Both the position numbers and the translations under genes were made by a program. The notes under the pieces are model-generated. The model was not told where the DNA came from, searched no databases, and was given only the letters and a program-made list of their open reading frames with translations. A stretch of DNA of 60,921 nucleotides from NCBI GenBank assembly GCA_036384915.1, contig DASVLJ010000039.1, positions 1 through 60,921 on the forward strand, in the 5' to 3' direction. The DNA comes from PKWO01 sp036384915. Lineage in GTDB: Bacteria; Pseudomonadota; Gammaproteobacteria; Burkholderiales; Burkholderiaceae_D. Each line of letters begins with the position of its first letter. Within the stretch, counting starts at the first letter, position 1. This document shows, in pieces, positions 50,168-58,414 of the stretch.

Positions 50168-50192
50168 AAGAAGGCGTGTACACGCCTTCTTT
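50168..50192. terminator. Bidirectional terminator between convergent genes
   Basis: AAGAAGGCGTG and CACGCCTTCTTTT form an uninterrupted palindrome with T-runs on both strands. Its core GCGTGTACACGC (50174-50185) recurs at 55773 and 60071. Confidence 0.75.
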
Positions 50193-50221
50193 TCGATAAG
50201 GTGCATTTACGTTTCGCGGCC

Positions 50222-51130
50222 TCAATTGGCCTTCCGCTTTATCGCCGCTGACACTGCTTGACGAGAGACACCGAGCCGGCGCGCAATTTCAGATTGGTTG
50301 GTAATACCCTGCACCCGAAGCTCATCAATCATGCCGTCAGATAGCTTGACGTGAAGCGGTTTTGATTCTTGCAATATTCGGTAAGCCTCGCGCCTCACGT
50401 GAGCATGCGCTTCGATATCCCAAGTTGGCAAAGTCGAAATTTGCTCACTCCAAATTTGGGCAATCAATTCCCGAAATTTCTTGGAAAGCAGCCTGTCTCG
50501 CTGGTAGTTCCGTCGTGCAGCATCATTGCGATACTGGTTATGCCGCTCACAATAAAATTTGCTGGGTTCCCCTGCTCGACTAAGTTTTAGGTTCCCATCC
50601 TGGTCGGATTTAACGTGCTTTCGATTCGGGACAGCGCCAATGAACTGCCCCTGACTGGCCCACAAAGCCATTCGTGTCCGCCCCTCCACATACAATCGAA
50701 ACTGCTCGACAGTTATACAGCCTAATTCCTCGTGCTGGCTTCTATCTCGAAGCGCCTCGCTGTTGAGTTTTCGGAATCCGTCAATACCGCAATATTTAAG
50801 AATCAATCGGTTTGCTATATGGGGACGGCGACCATATCCATTAAGCGCCCGCTCGTAACTTCGAGCACGCGTATCAGAAATTTTTTCGGCCTTTGCGCAA
50901 ATCTCGGCGCTCAAAGGTACTTCGGTGCCATTGCGCTTGTAGAAGCCTCGCACCTTTTCTGAGATGGCGACGGCAAACTCCGTCGTTTCCCCACAAAGTT
51001 CGCAAAAGCGCCATTCGTAGGCACTCGTGAGTTTGCGGCGCACTCGTTCCGAGGTCGTTTCGTATTCCGCAACTACGTCCCCCAATGAGGGGCTAAATAC
51101 CCACCTGCGGGACCGCTTGGCATCAGTCAT
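50222..51130 (-). CDS. Island DNA-binding protein with C-terminal HTH
   Basis: This 302-residue protein has a FCELCGETTEF knuckle near residue 43, then a central basic region containing FYCERHNQYRNDAARRNYQR. The C-terminal HTH reads RVQGITNQSEIARRLGVSRQ, then AVSAAIKRK. The combined Cys/His pattern suggests zinc binding. It is divergent from the replication genes across a GTCAAC/GTTGAC palindrome, which suggests a regulator of the element. The family is unknown to me. Confidence 0.6.
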   Translation of the reverse strand: MTDAKRSRRWVFSPSLGDVVAEYETTSERVRRKLTSAYEWRFCELCGETTEFAVAISEKVRGFYKRNGTEVPLSAEICAKAEKISDTRARSYERALNGYGRRPHIANRLILKYCGIDGFRKLNSEALRDRSQHEELGCITVEQFRLYVEGRTRMALWASQGQFIGAVPNRKHVKSDQDGNLKLSRAGEPSKFYCERHNQYRNDAARRNYQRDRLLSKKFRELIAQIWSEQISTLPTWDIEAHAHVRREAYRILQESKPLHVKLSDGMIDELRVQGITNQSEIARRLGVSRQAVSAAIKRKAN

Positions 51131-51133
51131 TTT

Positions 51134-51155
51134 GTCAACGCATCTATTAGTTGAC
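51134..51155. promoter_or_regulatory. Inverted repeat in the divergent promoter region
   Basis: GTCAAC (51134-51139) and GTTGAC (51150-51155) are separated by 10 bp, directly upstream of the HTH protein start. It is a candidate operator for autoregulation and for control of the replication genes on the other side. Confidence 0.5.
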
Positions 51156-51222
51156 GGTCATCTTACATCCTTCTCCCGGCATCCTTCAACCACTAATTAC
51201 GTAATCGAAGGAAGCCCACCGT

Positions 51223-51435
51223 ATGCAAATCGAAGAAGCGCTGACCAAACAATATGGGCCACTACTGAGCCTTGCTCAGCTGGCGCAAATTCTTGACAGA
51301 TCGACCGAAGGTTTACGGATCGGTCTGCGAGCTGATGCCGAATGGTCACGGCAGATCAACGCGGCACGGCTCAAGCTCGGACGCCGTGTTTACTTTCGGA
51401 CGGCTGATATAGCCAAAGTTCTTGGCGACCAATAG
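51223..51435 (+). CDS. Small HTH-like protein upstream of the replication initiator
   Basis: This 70-residue protein reads SLAQLAQILDRSTEGLRIGL and ends RRVYFRTADIAKVLGDQ, like small plasmid-encoded MerR/excisionase-type winged helix proteins. It lies 9 bp before the replication initiator gene and is probably co-transcribed with it, perhaps as a copy-control factor. Confidence 0.6.
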   Translation: MQIEEALTKQYGPLLSLAQLAQILDRSTEGLRIGLRADAEWSRQINAARLKLGRRVYFRTADIAKVLGDQ

Positions 51436-51444
51436 GTTCAGTAC

Positions 51445-52329
51445 ATGGCTTTTCAATCGCTTGGCGATGCCTTGCCATCAAGCCGCACTGACCTCCTGGC
51501 ACTCGTCCAGGGCATGGCCGAGCGCGCCAAAGGCAAGCCACGGGCACCAGATGCGCCGAAGCAGCCCATCGCCGTGCAGCTCCCTCTGTGGGGCGACGAA
51601 ATCCGCTGCATGCCGAACGAAATCCTGCGTTCCGCGCTGTTCAACGCGAGGAACCGCAACCAGCCCCGGCGCTACTTCAAAAACGAAACGATAGCGATCA
51701 TCGACCAGTCGGCGCGCATTAGCTTCACCGGGGAAGAGCTGCGCCAGACCGATGAATCGGTATGGCTGCAGCTGATTCACCTGGCGAAAGAGGTGCCCAT
51801 CGGCAGCCCGGTCGAGTTCACCGCGTACAGCATGGTCCAGGCGCTGCGGCTCACCAAGTCCAAGCCGAACCTGCGTCATATCGAGCGCCTATGCGAGAGC
51901 CTGCGGCGCATGCAGGCGACCTCCCTGGCGATCCATTCCAAGCGCCTGGCGCGTGGCGTGAGCCTGTCCATGATCCCTAAATTCGAGTGGCAGGACGAGG
52001 CGACCGGCATTCGATTGCCAAAGTGGCGCGTATTCATCGCGCTGGAAATGGTCGAGCTGTTCGGCGACGTGCATTTCACGCACCTGCAATGGACGCAACG
52101 GCTGGCTCTGCCCACCGGCGTCGCCACCTGGTTGCATGGCTATCTGGCGTCGCATCGAGAGCCGCTGCCGATCAAGTTGAGCACCTTGCAGCGGGGATGC
52201 GGCTGCACCACCGAAACGCCGCGCAAGTTCAAACAGCTGGTTTCCACCGCCCTGGCCGAGCTGGTCCATGTTGGCTTCCTCAAGCATGGCGAAATCCGGG
52301 GCGAGCTGGTGCATACGGAGCGGCTATGA
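51445..52329 (+). CDS. trfA: TrfA-family plasmid replication initiator
   Basis: This 294-residue protein aligns in order with TrfA: NRNQPRRYFKNETIAIIDQS, ISFTGEELRQTDESVWLQLI, IGSPVEFTAYSMVQAL, and ASHREPLPIKLSTLQRGCGC. TrfA-type proteins bind iterons and open the origin. Iteron-like repeats start at the stop codon. The presence of a replication initiator in a chromosomal island suggests the excised form can replicate. Confidence 0.88.
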   Translation: MAFQSLGDALPSSRTDLLALVQGMAERAKGKPRAPDAPKQPIAVQLPLWGDEIRCMPNEILRSALFNARNRNQPRRYFKNETIAIIDQSARISFTGEELRQTDESVWLQLIHLAKEVPIGSPVEFTAYSMVQALRLTKSKPNLRHIERLCESLRRMQATSLAIHSKRLARGVSLSMIPKFEWQDEATGIRLPKWRVFIALEMVELFGDVHFTHLQWTQRLALPTGVATWLHGYLASHREPLPIKLSTLQRGCGCTTETPRKFKQLVSTALAELVHVGFLKHGEIRGELVHTERL

Positions 52330-52530
52330 ACTACCGACCTATGGAGTACGCCCGCGCACCACCACTACCGACCTTTGGAGTACGCACTACCGACTTATGA
52401 GGTACGGACTACCGACCTATGGAGTACACCCCGAATCGCCGCAACCCGCGTCAGTCTTGGCTTTCCGGCGAATTCGGCGGCTCGTTAACCAGGTTTTAAC
52501 CATTTATTTAACCCCGGCACCTGTGGACAA
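52330..52530 (+). other. Candidate oriV: four iterons, AT-rich repeats and a DnaA box
   Basis: Four 22 bp iterons start at 52330, 52364, 52386 and 52408 with consensus ACTACCGACCTATGGAGTAC plus two bases. The spacings are 34, 22 and 22 bp. An AT-rich segment then carries TTAACC at 52485, 52496 and 52508, and a near-consensus DnaA box TGTGGACAA is at 52522-52530. This is the standard order of an iteron origin, next to its initiator gene. Confidence 0.8.
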
Positions 52531-52576
52531 CTTTCGGCCGAACCACAAGCCGGATGACACCAAAAAGGAAAAACGA

Positions 52577-53329
52577 ATGAACCACACAGCGAAGCGCAGA
52601 GCGGTGATTGCCGTACTGGCAAGCACCATGATCGTCTCCAACGCACAGGCCGGCAGCGTGGCCGGCAACGGCGGCGCAACCGAAGTCACGCAGATTCTGA
52701 ACAACGGCGAGCTAGTCATTCAATCGTCACAGCTGTACACGGAGGTCCAGCAGACGCTGCAGACGATGAACGACGTGCATACCCAGCTGCAAAACCTGAT
52801 CGCGGCCCCTCAGCAGCTTTGGGGCCAGGCGCAGCAGGATTTGACCCAGCTCACGCAACTGGTCAGCCAAACTACTGCCATCAGCTACGCGGCCGGCAAC
52901 ATCGATCAGCAGTTTCGCCAGGCATACCCCGGCTACGCGCAAAGCGCCGGCGCAACCAACTACGGCAGCCAGTACAAGGCCCTGATCGGCAAGGCGTTCG
53001 ACGGCCTCAATTCCGCCCTGCAGGCGGCCGGCTTGAACGCCAGCCAGTTCAGCAGCGAGCGGGCAGCCATCCAACAGATTCAAGGCATTTCCGCCGGCTC
53101 GCCTGGTGCGCTGCAGGCCGTCCAGGCCGGCAACATGATCGCCAGCCAGACCATCGACCAATTGCAGAAGCTGCGCCAACTGATCGCCGCGCAGACGCAA
53201 TCGCAGTCGAACTTCCTGGCCGCGCAGGCGCAAATCCAATCCAACCAGACCGACGCCACGCAAACGCTCATGAAGCAGGGCAACGGCACGGTGCGGCAAT
53301 CCGGCCAAAGCGGCTTCCAAGGCTTCTGA
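52577..53329 (+). CDS. trbJ: TrbJ-like conjugative transfer protein
   Basis: This 250-residue protein has a signal peptide (MNHTAKRRAVIAVLASTMIV...NAQA-GS) and the TrbJ/VirB5-like start ATEVTQILNNGELVIQSSQL, followed by long helices. An AAAAAGGA site precedes the ATG at 52577. TrbJ is a periplasmic component of P-type mating-pair formation systems. Its C-terminus GNGTVRQSGQSGFQGF is repeated in the next small protein. Confidence 0.8.
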   Translation: MNHTAKRRAVIAVLASTMIVSNAQAGSVAGNGGATEVTQILNNGELVIQSSQLYTEVQQTLQTMNDVHTQLQNLIAAPQQLWGQAQQDLTQLTQLVSQTTAISYAAGNIDQQFRQAYPGYAQSAGATNYGSQYKALIGKAFDGLNSALQAAGLNASQFSSERAAIQQIQGISAGSPGALQAVQAGNMIASQTIDQLQKLRQLIAAQTQSQSNFLAAQAQIQSNQTDATQTLMKQGNGTVRQSGQSGFQGF

Positions 53330-53344
53330 CCAGGAGAAATCGAC

Positions 53345-53584
53345 ATGATGCACACGCTGAACAATCTGACCCGCAACCTCACGCCACCGCAGAAAAAGTG
53401 GGGTTCGCTCGCCGTCGCCGTTCTCATCGTCGCGCTGTTCTCGCTGCTGACCGGCTGCGACAGCAAAGCGGATCAAGAGGCAAGGCAACGCCAAAAAGAA
53501 CAAGACGACGCCATGAAACAACTGACGCACCAAGGCGACGGCAAAGTACGCAAGCCCGGCGAGAGCGGCTTCAAGGGGTACTGA
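53345..53584 (+). CDS. TrbK-like lipoprotein (entry exclusion candidate)
   Basis: This 79-residue protein has one hydrophobic segment ending in the lipobox LLTGC (near residue 38) and a Gln/Lys-rich tail. It sits between trbJ and trbL as trbK does in IncP plasmids, where TrbK blocks entry of related plasmids. The tail GDGKVRKPGESGFKGY resembles the C-terminus of TrbJ. An AGGAG site precedes the tandem ATGATG start. Confidence 0.7.
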   Translation: MMHTLNNLTRNLTPPQKKWGSLAVAVLIVALFSLLTGCDSKADQEARQRQKEQDDAMKQLTHQGDGKVRKPGESGFKGY

Positions 53585-53585
53585 C

Positions 53586-55223
53586 ATGAAGAAAACTACT
53601 TGGCTCCTGATGCTCGCCAGCCTGGTCCTGGTGGCGTCGCCGGCGTTTGCCACCGGCGAATACGACCTGGGTTCGATCATGACGCAGTACCAGACGGCGG
53701 CCACGCAATTCGGGCAAAACATCACCTCGATTGCGCTCAAGCTGACCTATACGCTGTTCACGCTTGACATCTGCTGGCTGGCGGCAAGCCGCACGCTGAA
53801 GAATGCTGACGCTGTTGAAATCGGCACCGCCGTCATCATGCGTCTGATGTGGGCCAGCCTGGTGATTTGGCTCATCAACAATCCCAGCGTGCCGCTCGCC
53901 TTCGTCAACAGCTTCATCCAGATCGGCAAGACCGGGGCAGGCACCACGGCCATCAGTCCGAGCGACGTGTTCTGGCAAGGCGTGGACATGGTGAATCTGA
54001 TGATGACGAAATTCTCGGATAACTCGACTATCGCAGGTGTGCCTGTCCCGGCCGGCATTAGCGCGATGAGCAATCCCTTCGCGGCCATCCTGATCGGTAT
54101 GGCGCTGATCGTCATCATTGTTTGCTACTCGCTGCTGGCCGCGCAATTCGCCGTAGCCTGGGTGCAGCTCTGGTTCTACCTGGCGGTGTACCCGATTGTG
54201 CTGGCCTTCGGCACGCTCAAGTTCACGCGGGACATGGCAATGAAGGTCATTACCACGCCGATTGTGTACGGCGTTCGCTTCATGGCGATCTATTTCATCA
54301 TCGCGGTTGGCACCACGCTCGCGTCTGCCTTCGGCACCGAGATCGGCAACCTGTCGTTGACCAACCTTGCGCCGATCTGGACCGTGCTGGCCGGCTCCGT
54401 GCTGTTGCTGATGCTGACCTTGAAGGTTCCCACCTTGGCGTCGGACCTGCTGGGCGGGACCGCTTCCTTGTCGGCCGGCGACGGCGTTGGTGCGGGCCTG
54501 GTCGCCGGCGGCGCAATCGGAGCCGTTGCTGGCGGCGCATATGCCCTTGGCACTGGCGCGGCTAACGGTGTCGCTGGCGCGATCAAGGCGGGCCAGTCCG
54601 CTATCGCCCAGGCGCGGGAAAAGGGCGCGACCGGCATGATGGCGACCACGGCCGGCGCTGTCGGCGCGATTGGTAGCGCGGTCGGCGAGGCCGCGATGGA
54701 AGGGATCAAGGGGCTGGGTGCGGAATCCGCTGGCGGCAAGTTGGCAAACCGGATGGACGCCAAGACGGCAAGCATTCGAGAAGCGAAGGCGGCCGGCAGT
54801 CCGGCGGAATCCGTGCCAGGTGGTCAACCACCAGCGCCGGAATCGCCTGCGGCAGCTGCAGGTCAAGTATCGCTGGCACCGGATAACGCCCAGGGGGAGA
54901 CACCACCGGCACCGACTCGTGACACACCACCAGCGCCGGCAGCGCCTGCTACGACCTCGCAGGCGGCCGCTGTGCCGGTTTTCCCTGCGGCACCCGCCAC
55001 GCCCTCGGCCGACGCTCCCAAAGGCTCAGATAGCGCGCCTACGGCCCCGTCAGCGCCCGTACCAGGAAGCGCAAGCGACAGCGTGTCCGATACGCCGCCG
55101 ACCGGCTCCACGCCTACGGCATCCAGCAAGGCGGCCGGTGCGGCAAAGCAGGTCTTGAGCGAAATGGAGAAATCCGGCGGCGCGGCCGGCGGCTCGATCC
55201 AGACGCATCACGGCGACGAATAG
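53586..55223 (+). CDS. trbL: TrbL-like conjugation membrane protein
   Basis: This 545-residue protein has a signal-like N-terminus, then five or more membrane segments (residues about 45-65, 165-190, 190-215, 220-250, 255-280), as in VirB6/TrbL. A Gly-rich region and a long Pro/Ala-rich disordered tail (from about 400) follow. It forms the inner-membrane part of a type IV secretion channel in complete systems. Here the other trb genes are absent. Confidence 0.8.
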   Translation: MKKTTWLLMLASLVLVASPAFATGEYDLGSIMTQYQTAATQFGQNITSIALKLTYTLFTLDICWLAASRTLKNADAVEIGTAVIMRLMWASLVIWLINNPSVPLAFVNSFIQIGKTGAGTTAISPSDVFWQGVDMVNLMMTKFSDNSTIAGVPVPAGISAMSNPFAAILIGMALIVIIVCYSLLAAQFAVAWVQLWFYLAVYPIVLAFGTLKFTRDMAMKVITTPIVYGVRFMAIYFIIAVGTTLASAFGTEIGNLSLTNLAPIWTVLAGSVLLLMLTLKVPTLASDLLGGTASLSAGDGVGAGLVAGGAIGAVAGGAYALGTGAANGVAGAIKAGQSAIAQAREKGATGMMATTAGAVGAIGSAVGEAAMEGIKGLGAESAGGKLANRMDAKTASIREAKAAGSPAESVPGGQPPAPESPAAAAGQVSLAPDNAQGETPPAPTRDTPPAPAAPATTSQAAAVPVFPAAPATPSADAPKGSDSAPTAPSAPVPGSASDSVSDTPPTGSTPTASSKAAGAAKQVLSEMEKSGGAAGGSIQTHHGDE

Positions 55224-55301
55224 GCAATTTCGCTTACTGAGTCATCGTAATCGAAACGAATACCGATGATTCAGTCATCACAATTCAAAGGATCGAACAC
55301 C

Positions 55302-55589
55302 ATGAAACAAACACGAAAGATCAACGGGTTCGCCGTCGAAATCCTCCCGGCGTTTCGCAGCGGCCGCACGATCTGGACGGCCTGGTTCGGTGACCTGCCA
55401 ACCGTTCGCGCACACGGCTCGGGCTATGACGACGCAGTGTCCAAGCTGTCGGCGCGGTGGGCAGAGGTCAAGGCCGCGTATCGAGCGTCCGGCCAGCCGA
55501 TACCGACGCCGGTGCGACGCAGGGGCAACAAGCGCATTCTCGATGCGATCAATCGCCTGGGAAAGCGCGTGAGCACGCCGATTTTCTAG
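55302..55589 (+). CDS. Small HicB-like protein
   Basis: The 95-residue product from the ATG at 55302 has GFAVEILPAFRSGRTIWTAW and GDLPTVRAHGSGYDDAVSKL, a strand-strand-GDLP-x-V-x-AHG pattern of HicB-like antitoxin folds. A basic tail follows. There is no HicA toxin gene beside it. It may regulate or be part of the conjugation module. Confidence 0.55.
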   Translation: MKQTRKINGFAVEILPAFRSGRTIWTAWFGDLPTVRAHGSGYDDAVSKLSARWAEVKAAYRASGQPIPTPVRRRGNKRILDAINRLGKRVSTPIF

Positions 55590-56181
55590 CTCTTTTGGCG
55601 TGGTCTTTGCCCCGCGCATCGCGGGGCCGAAAGCAAAAGGGAAGCAAATCGATTACACGAGGAAGCAATAAGGAAGCACCAGGGCATCAGAAAGGCAACA
55701 AGGGGAAGCAAATGGACAGCAAGAAGGAAGCATCTATTGGCCGCCACGGCGTGGGACAAATGCTAACTCAGAGCGTGTACACGCTGCCGTTTTAAAAAGG
55801 GCACGGTGATGCATCCGCGTTGTTCATTTTCCGTTTCGGTTTGTTGATATTTTGATGCGGCCTGTTGCGCTTTGTTTGCATTCTGTTGGCGATCTGTTGC
55901 GCATTTGCGTCCGGGTTGCATCCGTATTGTTGCGGCAGGAGGGCCGAGCTATGAAATCCAGCGCAAACACGGGGTCGAATCGAATGGCGTGTGCTGGGCC
56001 GGGAGGATCGTACTGCGCAACCCCACATGATTTTTCATAGTGGAACATAAAGGGGGTATTGCGCTGCGCTGCTGTTTTTGTGGGTTTTACGTTGCAGCAT
56101 GCGGCTTCGCCGCGTACTGCGTTAATCAAAAATGTATTGCGATTGCGTGGCGCATTTGCAATACGAGTTTCGGGGGGACTT
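55590..56181. repeat. Non-coding region with two helically phased repeat arrays
   Basis: Array 1 has GGAAGCA at 55640, 55661, 55672, 55704 and 55726 (spacings 21, 11, 32 and 22) and a degenerate copy at 55694. Array 2 has TGTTC at 55821 and TGTTG at 55842, 55863, 55884, 55895 and 55928 (spacings 21, 21, 21, 11 and 33). Between them is the palindrome AGCGTGTACACGCT (55772-55785). Spacings close to whole helical turns suggest cooperative protein binding, as in a centromere-like partition site or an oriT. No gene is supported here. Confidence 0.65.
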
Positions 56182-56766
56182 ATGGCAGCAAAACGGACCT
56201 ATTCCGTGCGACTGGACGATGAGCAGCGGCAGCAGCTCGAAGCAAGGGCCGGCGGAAAGCTCGCGGTCGGGAATCTCATTCGGTGTGCAATCGACGCCTA
56301 TCTGCGGCAGGAAGAGGAACGGGATTACCTGGCGGACGTGGAGGCGCGGATCGCGGCGACGATCAATCGGCTTGCGCGCCAGGTCGAGAAGGACCGCGCC
56401 GAGCAACAGATCGTCGTTGCCATGCTGGACGGCTTGCGCGAATGGCTGGCCTTCACGCTGCCGACGCCGGCCGACAAACAGAAGGCGGCCGAGCTGATGA
56501 CGGAGCGGAACACGATGTTCCTAGATCGCTTGCCGGCGCTGTTCACGACCTCGACCAAGGCCAATGTCACGGCATATCTGGAAGCCAGCGAGCGGATGGC
56601 GGAACCTTGCCCGCAATGCGGCACAGGAACGCTCAGGCGCAAGGAAGGGCGAAAGGGCACGTTCTGGTACTGCACCAACTGGAATGCGACGCCAAAGTGT
56701 GAAGCGACGTTCAAGGACGATAGCGGCCGTCCGCTCATGCCGAGCGAGGAAGGAGCCGACGCATGA
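56182..56766 (+). CDS. Ribbon-helix-helix protein with C-terminal topoisomerase-type zinc ribbon
   Basis: The ATG at 56182 follows GGGGGA, giving 194 residues. The N-terminus TYSVRLDDEQRQQLEARAGG and KLAVGNLIRCAIDAYLRQ form a ribbon-helix-helix domain. A coiled-coil middle and a CPQCGTGTLRRKEGRKGTFWYC...PKCEATF zinc ribbon follow. The fusion resembles plasmid mobilisation or centromere-binding accessory proteins. It lies directly after the phased repeats, which are plausible targets. Confidence 0.7.
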   Translation: MAAKRTYSVRLDDEQRQQLEARAGGKLAVGNLIRCAIDAYLRQEEERDYLADVEARIAATINRLARQVEKDRAEQQIVVAMLDGLREWLAFTLPTPADKQKAAELMTERNTMFLDRLPALFTTSTKANVTAYLEASERMAEPCPQCGTGTLRRKEGRKGTFWYCTNWNATPKCEATFKDDSGRPLMPSEEGADA

Positions 56767-57149
56767 AGCTGCCGACTACACATTTCAACAGCAATGGAGA
56801 ACGGAACATGAATGATCGGAGCAACAACGAGCTTACCCTGGCGCTGGCTGCCATGACGGAGGCAACGTCAGTTCATCACGTATTTGATGACTCACTGTCG
56901 GAGCGCGGCGCGGGAACCGTGCGGTATGTCTTGGAGGTGGGCGACAGGCTGTTCTTGGCGTGGTGCGACGAGGATGCGGCCGATATGGTGGTTTCGCCGA
57001 TTGAACTATGGGACTTCGACAATCTACTGGATGCGCTGGGCGATCCGCTGGCGGTATTGTCGTTCCGGGAAATCGATGGCGGGAAGTTTGCGAAGGTGGC
57101 AGCGAGGACGTTTGCGGCGTCCGCACTGCCTGTCACGAAAACCCACTGA
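56763..57149 (+). CDS. Island hypothetical protein
   Basis: The ATG at 56763 overlaps the previous stop and has a strong AAGGAG site. A second possible start is at 56808. The 128-residue product contains GTVRYVLEVGDRLFLAWCDE and FAKVAARTFAASALP. The domain is unknown. It is probably co-transcribed with the ribbon-helix-helix gene. Confidence 0.6.
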   Translation: MKLPTTHFNSNGERNMNDRSNNELTLALAAMTEATSVHHVFDDSLSERGAGTVRYVLEVGDRLFLAWCDEDAADMVVSPIELWDFDNLLDALGDPLAVLSFREIDGGKFAKVAARTFAASALPVTKTH

Positions 57150-57227
57150 GCGAGCAACCATGACACGGCAAAGATACACCAAAGACGGGAAATTGGGCCA
57201 ACTTCGCCGGCACGGAGGGAAATAGCG

Positions 57228-57458
57228 ATGTTCTACCTTGCCTATGTCCGAACCGATGCCCAGGGCGTAATCGGCGCGACGCTGCCGGATTTCAAGCTAT
57301 CTGCGATGGCCGACTCCGTGCGCGAGCTGCCCGACCGCCTGGTGGAAACGATTGCCGCGCACTATCGCGGCAATGCCCCCAAAACCTCCCATCTTGAAGA
57401 CCTGCAGGGCGACGACGCCTACGGGAACCTTCAGATGGAATCGTTTCAGAATGACTGA
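57228..57458 (+). CDS. HicB-like small protein
   Basis: The first 50 residues of this 76-residue protein (MFYLAYVRTDAQGVIGATLP, DFKLSAMADSVRELPDRL) resemble HicB-like antitoxins of the FYxAYV-type. A GGAGGG site precedes the ATG. A 21-codon frame between it and the previous gene (57160-57225) is not called. Its 3' end is overlapped in antisense by the fragment at 57434-57647. Confidence 0.6.
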   Translation: MFYLAYVRTDAQGVIGATLPDFKLSAMADSVRELPDRLVETIAAHYRGNAPKTSHLEDLQGDDAYGNLQMESFQND

Positions 57459-57647
57459 CACGAACAATTTGCTGTCCGGGTAATACTTGTTCCGCTTTCC
57501 GGCGGATATGCGCAGCTTCTTTTCGCCGATTTGATTGACTAGCCATAGCAGCCGGCGCTCGTCCATTTCGTTTTCGACGAGAACGCCGAAATTGTCGGGC
57601 GGCAGTGAGCTGAAATGCGGCAGGGTGCCGTCATGTGATCCTGGCAA
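57434..57647 (-). pseudogene. 5' remnant of a conserved plasmid-type gene
   Basis: The minus-strand frame reads LPPDNFGVLVENEMDERRLL and then WLVNQIGEKKLRISAGKRNK. This looks like a conserved protein start and gives way to non-conserved sequence after HLKVP, where it meets the plus-strand gene. It is probably an N-terminal fragment left by rearrangement at the edge of the cargo operon. Confidence 0.45.
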
Positions 57648-57673
57648 TTTTTGCGTCCCCTTGCTCGTCCCAT

Positions 57674-58045
57674 TTACCTGCGTGCTGACTGAGTTTGTAC
57701 AATGAGCGAAGTGATCTTCGAAGCAGGCAACGAAGATAGCTCATTGAAGGCTGCCTTAGTGGCATCCTTATTCCCATTCCCTTCGCCAGTGACTTGGTAC
57801 TTTCCATCTTTGAGCGAGAGGAAGAAATAGAACGGCATGGCCGGATTGCCCGGTGCTGAGGTGACGACAACAGATGTTCCATCGGAGCAGCTATATACGA
57901 GCCATTCAGTCTCGCCAAATCTTTTTGAGACTGGCCCGATCTCACATTTCATTGACTGGCTTGTAGGATTGGAATTCGCCGAAGCAGCACTGGGCAGGTT
58001 CATCAATCCAAGCGAAAGTATTGAGTAAACTATTTGCTTCGTCAT
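57674..58045 (-). CDS. Exported hypothetical protein of the cargo operon
   Basis: This 123-residue protein has an N-terminal signal (MTKQIVYSILSLGLMNLPSA...ASA-NS) and a short mature part with SMKCEIGPVSKRFGETEWLV and YSCSDGTSVVVTS (two cysteines that could form a disulphide). It is the last gene of a four-gene minus-strand operon of exported proteins. Immunity to the adjacent effector is possible but unproven. Confidence 0.6.
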   Translation of the reverse strand: MTKQIVYSILSLGLMNLPSAASANSNPTSQSMKCEIGPVSKRFGETEWLVYSCSDGTSVVVTSAPGNPAMPFYFFLSLKDGKYQVTGEGNGNKDATKAAFNELSSLPASKITSLIVQTQSARR

Positions 58046-58054
58046 CTTTGTGCC

Positions 58055-58414
58055 TTAGGGTGATATCCAGTAGGCTTTATTGACCACACGCCCATCCTGG
58101 CCCATGTCCAGCGACCACGCCTCGATACCGACCGACAGCGGATTACGGAACCACAGACGCTCAGTGCATGCTCCGCTGCAACGGTCAGATGCATATGCGT
58201 TGAAATCCTCGCCTGCCTTCTGCACATGATACGGTAGGCCAAGGCGCTGGATCACCTCCGTCTTGGTGTTCCCGACCCGTACACCGTCGAACGCATGGCG
58301 ACCTGTGGTGGAGAGGTATTCGCACGAACCAAGGTACAGCACCGGGCTGGCTAGTAGCGTTATTAGCAGCCAACGGCGCAGCGTTGGGCGACGAGCGCTC
58401 GTTGCGGTCACCAT
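58055..58414 (-). CDS. SmpA/OmlA-like (BamE-fold) membrane-anchored protein
   Basis: This 119-residue protein has one N-terminal hydrophobic segment with an LYLGSCEY stretch, then DGVRVGNTKTEVIQRLGLPY, the signature of the SmpA/OmlA-type fold. A CSGACTERLWFRNP segment follows. It overlaps the effector-like gene by 7 bp. An anchored periplasmic partner or immunity protein is a reasonable guess. Confidence 0.65.
   Translation of the reverse strand: MVTATSARRPTLRRWLLITLLASPVLYLGSCEYLSTTGRHAFDGVRVGNTKTEVIQRLGLPYHVQKAGEDFNAYASDRCSGACTERLWFRNPLSVGIEAWSLDMGQDGRVVNKAYWISP

Noticed and set aside
50168..50192. IncP-type KorA or KorB operators in the island
   Set aside because: The known KorA and KorB site sequences were not found. 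The recurring palindrome GCGTGTACACGC is different.
55590..56181. CRISPR array
   Set aside because: The repeats are only 5-7 bp with no regular unique spacers and no cas genes, so they fit protein-binding arrays instead.
57160..57225. A 21-codon frame MTRQRYTKDGKLGQLRRHGG
   Set aside because: It fits the gap between two genes but has no clear ribosome-binding site and no recognisable homologue. It is left uncalled.
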